Assembly: GCA_036346395.1 (NCBI GenBank)
Contig: CM070603.1
Location: 23,159,045 to 23,223,044, forward strand
From: Hsuehochloa calcarea
Taxonomy: Eukaryota; Streptophyta; Magnoliopsida; Poales; Poaceae
Length of the DNA: 64,000 nucleotides
Direction of reading: 5' to 3'
The translations under genes were made by a program, and so were the position numbers. The notes beneath the pieces were generated by a model, which had not been told where the DNA came from, ran no database searches, and saw only the letters and a list, made by a program, of their open reading frames with translations. Shown here in pieces: positions 33,223-42,275 of the stretch (positions are counted from its first letter, which is position 1; each line of letters starts with the position of its first letter).

Positions 33223-33416
33223 TGAGGACACCCTAGGACAATCGGACGTACACCCACGTATATGTGGTTTAATGGTCTTTGCCCGCCATTTTTACTACCA
33301 GTATGTCGTCCATTTACTGTGTTTTGAACTCTTTGATATTTATTGTCCTATCTAGAGTCATTTACTTATTTTCTGTTGCATATTACTGTGTTTATTGTGT
33401 TTTGCTGATGTTAGGA

Positions 33417-36157
33417 CGAGGACATCCTCGACCATGTGGTGCCCTAGGTCTGCATGAAGTTTGATAATGAGGGTGATGCTTACCAGTTCTACTATCGGTA
33501 CGCGTGGCATGTTGGTTTTGCGTCAGAAAGAGCAGGAGCGGAAAAACGATCAAAGAGTTCTGCTACGCTTTGGAGGGTAAACACGACTTCTACATGACGA
33601 AGGAGAGTAAACGTAGCAAGACCTCCAAGAGGATTGTGGTCCAAGGCGTTCATGAAGCTGCGTAAGAGCAGGGTCCGTCACAACGCTATGATGAACATTT
33701 TGTCGGAGATGCACAGGGGGTAGCATAACATACCATTCACCGCTCGTGACCTAGAAAATAGGTTTTTACTATGTCTCATCATTGTCTTTGCTTGTATGAT
33801 TGTGACGAATTACCATCCTTTCCTTATTCGCATTATTATTGTTGTGATCGTTTCGACTTGCTATTTTCCTTATATTCTCATTTTTTACTACTGTGTTGCG
33901 ATTGTTTACTGTTAGTTACCATCATATTGACTAAACCTAGGAAAGTTACGAATATACACATTGATCACACCGACGATGTGAACAAGCTGACGGCTTTCTT
34001 CAAGGAGTGTCGTTCACATAATGACAAGTTCTACTACGACATATAGGTGGATGATGACGATGTTGTGAAAAACATCTTCTGGAGCCATGCTAGCTACCGC
34101 GCAAAATACACTGACTTCAGAGACTTCGTCATGTTTTGCACAACCTACAGACCGAACCAGTATGAGATTCCTTTGGCTATGTTTGTTGGCTCCAACCACC
34201 ATTTGCAGAATACCATGTTCGGGTTGCGCTACTCCGTGATGAGAAGGCGACATCATTTGCGTGGCGGTTCAGGACATTCCAAACTTGCACGGGTGGCAAA
34301 AACCCCCATCTGCATGCTAACCGATGATTATCATACCGTTCAAACATAATTACTGCATACAGCGATCAGGTTTACTAGCTATCGGACGTGTGCTTTATTG
34401 TGTTCTTTGTATATGGTCCAGAATGTATTGTCAATATTGGTAAAAAAGATATTCTGTCTCTGCCTGAGTTTTACTATCTAATGTGTTTTATTATACTATA
34501 GATCAGGACTCGGCCATGGCGGCTACCATCCCGCGCGTCTTCCCCCACATGTAGCATCGGCTATGCAGGTGGCATGTGCTGAAGAAGTACAAGAAGAATC
34601 TGAATGAGCTATACGCAGAGCACGATGGGCTGAAGAAGCATTTGGTTTCCATCATAAACCATCCACTTACTCCTATAGAGTTTGAGAATGCGTGGGAGAA
34701 TCTGGTGAGAGAGTACCGCCTCAAGCAGAGCTAGGCCATTGCTAGCCTATATGACCTTCGCAAAAGATGGATCTTCACGTACTTCAAGAACGTGTACTGC
34801 GGTAGGATGACATCCACGTAGAGAAGTGAGAGTATGAACAAGATGGTAAAGTAGAACTTCGTGGATAACATAACTTCGCACCACCAATTCGCGCGGAAGA
34901 TGCACCATGTGCTGCAGAAAAGGAAGCACTCCAAGGCTCAAGAAACGCACTGTTCCATTGTACGTAGATAAAAAAGGTTTATTGTGTCTTACATACACAT
35001 TTACTTCAATTTCTTCCATGATTTACTGTTCTCTGTTTTATTTTACTGTGTCTCTCACCCCTTTCTTTTTACTATAAACCATGTATGTCATTACTTCTTG
35101 TCCTTTACGAACCTCCTTCGTGACATATATTGTCTTGCTTGCTATCAGAGCCAACCGATGAGAGCCACTTTATTCCCATTTGAGGAGCAGCTGAGTAGGG
35201 TGTACACCCCTGTGGTGTTCAAAGAGTACAAGGAGACCTACTTCTCCAGTACAGCCTTCCGCATAAGGACGAACACAACCCGAGATGGCATATTCCTCGT
35301 GTCTCATGAGAAACAGTCTACAATGTTCACATGGTCACAGCATGATTTCAAGGTAGTGGCCGAAGAGGAAACGAGTACATACAGTTGTGAATGCAAACGC
35401 TGGGAGCACACGGCTACTTTTGTTGTCTCTCGGCTAGTAGATAATATTCAATTTATTATACTTTTACTGTCCAATGCGTATAGTCAGTTTACAGTCATCG
35501 ATGCGTATTTACTGTTAATCCATCTTCGATTTACCACTCGTAGGGTTGCACTGCACGCACCTGGTGTGGGCGTTCACCCACTTGCAGATCGAGGGTATCT
35601 CCAGTTGCTAGGTGCTCTTTAGGTACACTAGGAATGCTAGGGTGGATTTCTCGTACGACAGACACGACCTCATGTAGGTCGAACCCGATGGAATGACTGA
35701 GATGTATCGCCACACCACCTTAATGACAAAAGCTATGGGCGTGGTGAGAACAGGGTGCAGATCGAGTCTTGCGTATGATAGAGCCATGGAGGTCCTCAAA
35801 GTGCTTTGCATGTAGCTTGATATTGTACCCAACGACATTGGCCCGATGGCTGATGAGACCGCTGAGCTCGATGAAGCGGACGATGATACGAATAACCCAT
35901 CAGCGCCTCCTCTACCATAGACCAAAGGTCGCAAATGAGCCGATGACGAACTCGAGCAAAGTTCTGCACCGATGGGGAAGATGATGACGAGGGCATCCAG
36001 CATATGCAGCCTGAAAGCCAGTCACAACAGTGCTACCTGGCGATCCCTGCCCCAAAACAGAGGGCGAGGAGGCAGGAGTGGTAGTGGCAGTGGTAGGGGG
36101 AGAGGGAGAGGGAGGAGGGGCGGGGAAGAGGAACATTCGATACACGCCACCAGCTGA
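33417..36157 (+). pseudogene. FAR1/FHY3-like MULE transposase, multi-exon, inactivated
   Basis: Five coding blocks match the FAR1 family in order. Block A 33417-33761: VCMKFDNEGDAYQFYYRYAW (FAR1 zinc-binding start), then LSEMHRG and IPFTARDLENR. Block B 33941-34323: KLTAFFKECRSHNDKFYYDI, IFWSHASYRAKY and MFCTTYRPNQYEIPLAMFVG; the catalytic Asp of FDTTY is Cys. Block C 34502-34959: DSAMAATIPRVFP, CRWHVLKKYK, MTST*RSESMN. Block D 35149-35413 ends in the first half of a SWIM finger (YSCECKRWEHT). Block E 35544-36157 completes it (GLHCTHLVWAFTHL) and ends in a Gly/Arg-rich tail (RGRGGRSGSGSGRGRGRGRR). Intron edges are clear at 33762-33940, 34960-35148 and the acceptors at 34501 and 35543. Two donors look mutated. 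Frame shifts and about ten TAG codons make it non-functional. Confidence 0.88.
33762..33940 (+). other. Intron of the FAR1-like pseudogene
   Basis: Donor AG|GTTTTT and acceptor CCTAG|GA keep the protein phase (ENR then KVTNIHID). The intron contains a TTTACTG at about 33908 and close variants. Confidence 0.65.
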
Positions 36158-36787
36158 TTCATGGGGACAAAATAGAATATGACGATGCTGACGATTGTCT
36201 TCCCGCTGGGTCAGATGCCAACAATACGTGCTGAATAGCTATGTTCTTTACTTATATTTCAGTCAACCATTTACTGCATTGTCGTATGTTTGTTACTGTG
36301 GTGTGTCTCCTAACTGAAAAACAGAACTCGCTATTTGGCTCACCTTCCATGTTTTATTGTATATTCGAACTCTCTTACTGCAAATATCACGTCGTATTAC
36401 TACTTGTTTTGTTACTATGTTGATCATAATCTATTATTGTCTTATGTATATTAGTTACTGCTTTTTTTGGTTAAAAGAATGCAACGATCAATTGGTTGTC
36501 TTTGTTCTACTAACATGTGGTGGTTGTTTTACTGTACGACGTCAACGTTACTGACATATATTTTTAATATTAAATTACTGCATATGTAAAAAAAGACTTT
36601 ACTTTTAAACTGTACACACGGACGCTCCATCTCCTCGATGCGTCTCTTCGTCTCCCCCAAACGACTTATAAATATAATGTATCATCAACTTGCGAAGCGT
36701 TGCATACGTGAGGCGCCCCAAAAAAAAGAAAGTCCCCACAGTAAAACTCCGAAAAAAGCATAGCACAAGCAAAAAAAAAGAACAAAA
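36158..36787 (+). other. MULE region between the two ORFs
   Basis: AT-rich, no credible frame. TTTACTG-like motifs at about 36270, 36290, 36453, 36527, 36574, 36598 and the inverse CAGTAAA at about 36738. Confidence 0.6.
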
Positions 36788-37312
36788 ATGACAAATGACT
36801 CCTTCCGCTCCACTTCAAAATATAGTTCTAAACTACCTAGCACTCATATACGACTAGCTTTGTTGGCGGAGCCTGATCAAGGCTGTGACCTCCTCCATGC
36901 TCCACCACCGTGTCTACAGGAGAGGGTGGCTGCAATCATCTGCACTCTGCATCTTCTGATAAGCCGAACCAATGTACTTGTGTCCGACTTCTAGCGAACC
37001 AACCTCATCCTGGAGATCGTTCTCATGAACTACGTGGATCAAGTCAAAACATCCATCCAGATGATCGAAGACTACATCGGCTGGCAAGACGAAAAGATCG
37101 ATGACGCCGAGACCGTGGAGGAGGCGAACGTCCTCGTGTAGACAATCCTCGACAGGCTGCCTTCTTTCAATCGGCTCCAAGTTCAGCTCTCCGCTGCGAA
37201 GGAGCAGGTGGAGGCGTATCTCCACGTATTCCCTAATCCAGCCCCAGACGAACTCCACGAGCGGGCTTACGAACGACTGAGGGCTGTGATAGGGTCCTGC
37301 CCTTGCCACTAG
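36788..37312 (+). pseudogene. Unrecognised second ORF of the MULE, 174 codons with two TAG codons
   Basis: Starting at ATG 36788 one frame runs to TAG 37310-37312, interrupted only by TAG at 36992-36994 and 37139-37141. The C-terminal 100 residues look like real protein: charged, helix-rich words such as NYVDQVKTSIQMIEDYIGWQ, DEKIDDAETVEEANV, QVQLSAAKEQVEAYL and PDELHERAYERLRAVIG. A coiled-coil or helical-bundle protein is plausible. I recognise no domain. It is collinear with the transposase and inside the motif-rich interval, so a MULE accessory gene (in the position mudrB has in MuDR) or a captured gene fragment are the options. Confidence 0.5.
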
Positions 37313-38249
37313 GGCTTCCTTTATTTTCCCTTTCTTCGCTTCTTTTGTTATTATCGGGTAATGTAAACAAGAAGAAAAATACGACCGGCCACACTATTTT
37401 GGCCGAATAATATTTAAGAATTTTTATCTCCTGTTCTTTATTGTTATGTACATATAACATTACTGCAATGTTTTCTTTTGGTTTACTACCAAAACAGACA
37501 AAAAAGGATACGGTAAAAATGAAAACGCGACAAAAAATACAGATTTAATACTTTATAATGATCGTTTACCTCTTCCTGCGTATGCTTTTACTATCACACC
37601 ACCTTTTCGCTATACTGGCCGATGAACATTTACTGCAAAAAATATTATGTAATAGCTCTTTACTTTAGAATGCAAACGCAATTACTGAGCTTCTATTTTG
37701 TTCGTAATTGTTGCATATGTGTCATGTTTTACTACATTGTGACCTTATGTTTTACTGTATTACTTTTGCAGTCCTTTGTTTTGTATGTTCGCGTGCGCAT
37801 AGCTGAAAACACGGTACCAAATCAAACCAAACCCTAGCTTTTCTGAAAAACAAATCGTACAATGCCGCTCGGGCTACCTGATGCGTCTTTTTGTCCCCCC
37901 CCCCACTACGACTTATAAATATGTTCTCAGTAGTAAAATATATTATAACTTTATTGTCTTACTGTTGTGTTCTTACTATCAAATACATACGTGCTCAAAT
38001 AAAAATCACATGCCACACGAAAGGCAATAAAAACAAATAATAACTTTATTGTCTTATCCATTATGTTTTACTATCAAACAAATGAGCTCGAAAAAAAATG
38101 CATGCCACTAAAAGATAGTAAATTGATTCACGAATTACTGCCATGTCTCGTGTTATTTACCGTCAAAATCGAATCCCGCGCTGACTCTAGTTGGTGGGAC
38201 GTCGTATGCTGGACTGTGTCGCGCACGGTGGACTACCTAGGTGTAGAAT
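37313..38249 (+). other. MULE right non-coding arm
   Basis: AT-rich with further TTTACTG-like sites (about 37627, 37752 exact; 37460, 37588, 37727, 37960, 38071, 38134, 38156 near-matches). The proposed right terminal segment is 38156-38249. A run of nine or more C's lies at about 37897. No gene. Confidence 0.5.
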
Positions 38250-38652
38250 AACTATTCTACGCTCGGCTATAGAATAATACACACTCTTGATATTCATAAA
38301 ATCCCAAAAAAACCTTAAATCAGAAATAAAATTCCTAGAATTCTCTTATTAATCAAGAGAAAAATAGAAGATCTACACTGCTTATTTTAGTGGGGCCAAA
38401 TTACAATGGTACTGATTAATCATGTATAGATATTACAAGTATTATAATTGTATAACCGATACAACTATATTTTTGAAAAGCAATAAAGTCATATAACAAA
38501 TACAATACACTGTAATATCTAACTTTGCAAAAATTATGCTAGTTCAAGTCATAGCACAACACTATCACCCCGTACCATGACCATGCAACAGTAGAGAATC
38601 CGACTCCAATTTCCTGCAAATCAAGCAATTCAATCACTAAATTAAGTATCTT

Positions 38653-38863
38653 TTCAGAAGCTGTCCCGTGGGCAGATGGCTAAGGATGCGATTGTGCATC
38701 TAGTCCACTAGGGTTCAAGTTTCAGACTGTGAAATAGTGTCCATCAATTTTAGGCATGTGTGTTCAATAGAAAAACGTGTACCAACACTTTGTAAGGCTT
38801 TAGGTGTCTTCAATAAACTCAAAGCGTGTGTACGTTCAGTATGTATACTGTATTAAAAAAAAG
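38653..38863 (+). mobile_element. Probable SINE with tRNA-like head and A tail
   Basis: About 210 bases bracketed by GTATCTT at 38646-38652 and 38864-38870. Near the left end GGCTAAGGATG resembles a pol III A box, and GGTTCAAGTTTC about 40 bases later resembles a B box (GGTTCGANNCC). It ends TATTAAAAAAAA (38851-38862). Head, tail and flanking duplication together argue for a plant SINE; the boxes are imperfect and I cannot name the family. Confidence 0.5.
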
Positions 38864-40019
38864 GTATCTTCCACGCTTCTAACCGTCATATCATTAAAGA
38901 TAAAGAAAAACAAATTAACTATCGATCAGCCACGACAGGCAGATCGGTTTCTAAAGCTCCTTTTCCATCAGTTGCCTAGTAGTTTCACCATCTAGAGACC
39001 CTGTACCTGAATGATCAGTCAGTTCCCAAAAGCCAGCCACATTAGGTACATGTCTCAAAGCCTCAACCTTTGCAAATCTCACCATCACACAATTGCCATC
39101 CCCACTATCTATACTAGTACTTAACCCCCAATTTCTCCTCTCTTGCGCAGTGTAATTAATTCATTATCGCAAAGGCGAAAGCGCACACACACGCTAATTA
39201 ATCCCCCCACTAAGCTGTAATGATGAACGCGCTAAGCACAGACCTGCTGTGATCCATGAGTAGGAGATAGGTTAATTAAGCTGATTAATCCGCGCCTTTT
39301 AACCAGGTGTTGGTCCGCACGGGCCATAAAATATGATTACCGGAGACATGATCCGGGTGTGGTTTCTGCTGGTTTTCAGACAAGTAGGCAGGCAGGCAGG
39401 CATTGCATTCGGGGTGTTATTTGTTATTTAAGTAGGGATCTTTTGAGCTTTGAATCTTGGTATATCTTTGCTTTGATTAGCTTTAGAGAGCATGCTCGCT
39501 TGCTTATGGCCGGATTGTTTTTAGGAGAAATAGCAGGAAAGGATCCTACTATGCATGTATTAAACAGTTAAGCAAATTAAACTTATGTACAAAGAATATG
39601 GCAAAACGCCACACAAATTAAGCTTATGGCCTGATTGGGGGGACATGTTTGCAAGTTCAATATTTTTGTAACTGGTGTCGTTGTCATTGCTTCTTTTTTC
39701 TTTCTTTCTTTGTGCTAATTTTAAAATGCAAGTTGATGAATGAAGTGACTGAACATTGGCTATGTACGCAGTGAGTATATCTTGTAGGGACGTTTAATTG
39801 CTAGGGCTAAGGCGTGTAGATATTTTTGCCTGTGTTTTCTGACTGAGCAAAGGTATTCAGATAATCGAGCGAAACTTTGTTTACCTAGCACGCATGCATA
39901 GGATTGCGTGTCGGGAGTAACTGAGGGATAAGATTGTTGATACGTGGGCATTTTCTTGTTCTTGATTGGAGTACTTTTTTTACAGGCCTTGACTACTGTT
40001 TACTCTACAGGGTTCGAAA

Positions 40020-40264
40020 CAGGGGTGGAGCCCAGTAAGAGAACCCGGTGTCATAGGACACCGGGTTAAAAAAAGAGCAAAGATTAGTCCATGTATACTA
40101 CGCGTGTACCCCGGTTCAGTCCAACCTCTGACTGGATGATGCATTTTGACAATATTTACCATATAAATTACTATTTAGTATATTGTTGCTTGAAAATTAT
40201 ACATGTTGTTATATGTATGATGAAATAGTGAACTTTGATTATTTTCATTCTAGTTCTACCCCTG
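40020..40264. mobile_element. hAT-type MITE, 245 bp
   Basis: Ends are inverted: CAGGGGTGGAGC at the left and the complement CAGGGGTAGAAC at the right, the CAGGG start typical of hAT elements. The flanking 8 bases are GTTCGAAA (40012-40019) and GTTCGACT (40265-40272), 6 of 8 matching, the hAT duplication length. It contains a perfect hairpin with 11-base arms (AACCCGGTGTC) at 40042-40067. Non-coding. Confidence 0.65.
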
Positions 40265-41390
40265 GTTCGACTCAAAAGAAGTCCTGACATACTCGTATGG
40301 TTTGCGATCTTTTTTCTTCCAAGAACTTGTGAGTTGTGACATAATGAAGTATACAAATTCCTTAGCAGCTAAAGCTGGCTTGCAACCGGCAATAGTAGTA
40401 GTATTCCAAATGAGCCATTTGATGGCCTGTCTGATCGTACTTAGTTTCTTCCAAATGGCTTGGTGTACTGTGAATATGTGATTCTGTATCGAACTCTCTC
40501 GATCATACCTAGAAAGAAAAAGTCCACTTTTCAACCATTTTTCAACCCTCTACTTTGAAATCATTCACTGTACAACTCAAAACAGTTCAAAACGGCCTGC
40601 TCGATCTAATTCATAGCGGTTTTTTGTGGTGCGTGGCATCCTTGTAGCAGTGGTTTTGACATATAAACTGGTTTCAGATGACATGACACTCCAGCACGCG
40701 CCATTGCTCGCCGGAGTCGCTGTTGGGAAAGAAAAAATGTGAGGGGTCTCACGAGACCCTCCTTATCAGTCGTTAAATCGTTTTCCTCAGCAAATTTCCT
40801 TCCTCGCCGTTGCCATGGCAGCGACCACCTGCAAGTGGGACCGTAGGCCGCTTCATCCCGAAACGAGACCAGAGTTTATGTTGAAAAATTGACTTTTTTC
40901 CTACTTGAAAAGTGCAGGAGGCGCTGAAATGGGGCACTTTGATGGGCCGAATTCGGCTGCTTAGGCTAATCAGGAAATAGTAACATAGAAGCCTCGTTCA
41001 ATATGTTGGCTCGTTCAAGTGTAAACCAAACAAAGCCCACGCAATTCTCCATGTTCCCAGTCTCTATTCATCTCTAGAATTGTAAACTTTTCTTGCTATT
41101 CCCAACTATATATAGCTTCGGAATACACAACTGCCATAGGGATTTCTGTACCTCCCTTTTGAATTCCTGTGCTTCATACAGGGCATCGGTTGCATCAATT
41201 TGATAAATTGGATCGATGTGACCAGTATCTACTTTGCCAAGCAAATTTAGACTTTTGCAACAACTTTGCTGTGTACTTAACGCAACAGTGCCATACTAAC
41301 TGATTCTCCGAGTTTTTTTCCCACCTAAATGGCAGTGTTGCCGCCGTTTTTTTACCAACGAAATTAATCTTGTTCCGTATTATCGAAAAT

Positions 41391-42275
41391 AAGTACAGAT
41401 GTGCCTCCTCCCACCATATATCCTCTACCACTCGCCCTAACCCGAAAAAGCTTCGTCCGTGTGCTGCACTCCCGGACGCCTGATTTCTTATGCACTCGAC
41501 ATGTGGCTACATTGGGCGCCCACGCCGGATAAGGCCCCCTCCGCACGTCCCCCGCCCGGACGTGCCGCTGCCTCAAGCCCATGACCTAGTCGCACGCTAT
41601 CTGCACATGTGTCGCTTGAACGTAACCGCTATCGCACGCCCATGGCCTGGACGAGCGCTGACCGCACGCGTGTCGCCCAGACAGCGGGCTCTGTCAACCC
41701 CCTTCACCCGGACGCGCCACGTGTCCCTTGTCCTCTCCTCCCTGCCCCAGATGGCCCCGTTCCCACACGCGTCGCGCGCGTACATGCGGCTCTGTCGGCC
41801 CCCTCGCACAGCCACACCACGTGGCCCGCTCTCACACGCCCCGCACCCGGCAACGCCTCTGGATTTCCTGCCACCATCATGCTACGCTGTCTGCGGGAAT
41901 TGCCTTCGCGAGGCTATAAATACCGGAGTCGCTCTCGCTCAGTCATTCTCAGTTTCGTTCTCGTTCCCATGTTTGTCGCTGAGAACACATATAATAGAAT
42001 ATTTTTAGAGATTAAATAGTATTTAAAACAATTCTTAGGACTGTATCGGTATAGAACGGTCCACCTAAAGGGAAGCTATGTTTTTCTCCACTTCATTTGT
42101 TGTTATGACGGTAGTTGTAGTTAATTAGTCTTAATCAACTAGTCGTAATTAAAAAGCTGTAAACAATTTAGCCATAGTTTATTACTTCTTATTTTTAAGA
42201 GGTAATAAATTAGTCGTAATTAATGTATCGATAATTAAGTAGTACTTAATAATTAGTGGTAATTAATTAGTCTTT
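41391..42275 (+). repeat. GC-rich promoter-like block, likely an LTR fragment
   Basis: Strongly GC-rich, with CACGTG cores at about 41718 and 41819, then GGCTATAAATACCGG (TATA at about 41924-41931) followed by a CT-rich start-site-like stretch and an AT-rich tail. This is the pattern of a gypsy LTR U3/R in plus orientation, truncated where the reverse LTR begins at 42276. Open frames in it (to 172 codons) have Arg/Pro-rich translations in all frames. A cellular gene promoter cannot be excluded. Confidence 0.4.

Larger units (their letters stand above)
28161..38249 (+). mobile_element. FAR1-type Mutator-like element (MULE), decayed, with a nested gypsy
   Basis: The core is a FAR1/FHY3-like transposase pseudogene (33417-36157) with DNA-binding, MULE-transposase and SWIM segments, plus a second ORF (36788-37312). 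The element ends are tentative. 28161 (ATTCTGCAC...) and the complement of 38249 (ATTCTACAC...) are weakly inverted (13 of the first 23 bases), and the nine outside bases AATTAATCT and AACTATTCT agree at 7 of 9. A scatter of TTTACTG/CAGTAAA motifs begins and ends inside this interval and is rare outside it. Removing gypsy-3 leaves about 6.2 kb. Confidence 0.6.
38250..41390. other. Intergenic DNA between the MULE and the GC-rich block
   Basis: Mostly AT-rich and apparently unique, apart from the SINE-like element (38653-38863) and MITE (40020-40264). Simple repeats: (GGCA)n at about 39387-39402 and CTTT repeats near 39698-39710. 'ccccgacat'-type gene signatures, long ORFs or splice-supported exons were not seen. 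Confidence 0.5.

Noticed and set aside
34044..35920. TAG as a recoded sense codon because nearly all stops are TAG
   Set aside because: Frame shifts and a catalytic change accompany the stops, and no TAG suppression is known for plant nuclear genes; CAG decay explains it better.
33417..36157. A functional domesticated FAR1/FHY3 gene
   Set aside because: Several frame shifts, about ten in-frame stops, lost catalytic Asp and damaged splice donors make this a dead transposase.
28126..38258. Firm MULE terminal inverted repeats and 9-bp duplication
   Set aside because: Only 13/23 and 7/9 identities by eye; kept as tentative ends rather than stated as fact.
38640..38720. A real tRNA gene
   Set aside because: A/B-box-like words are present but no cloverleaf can be formed; better explained as a SINE head.
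41490..42019. 172- and 136-codon plus frames
   Set aside because: Overlap each other in different frames, Arg/Pro/His-rich, and span a TATA box; not credible proteins.
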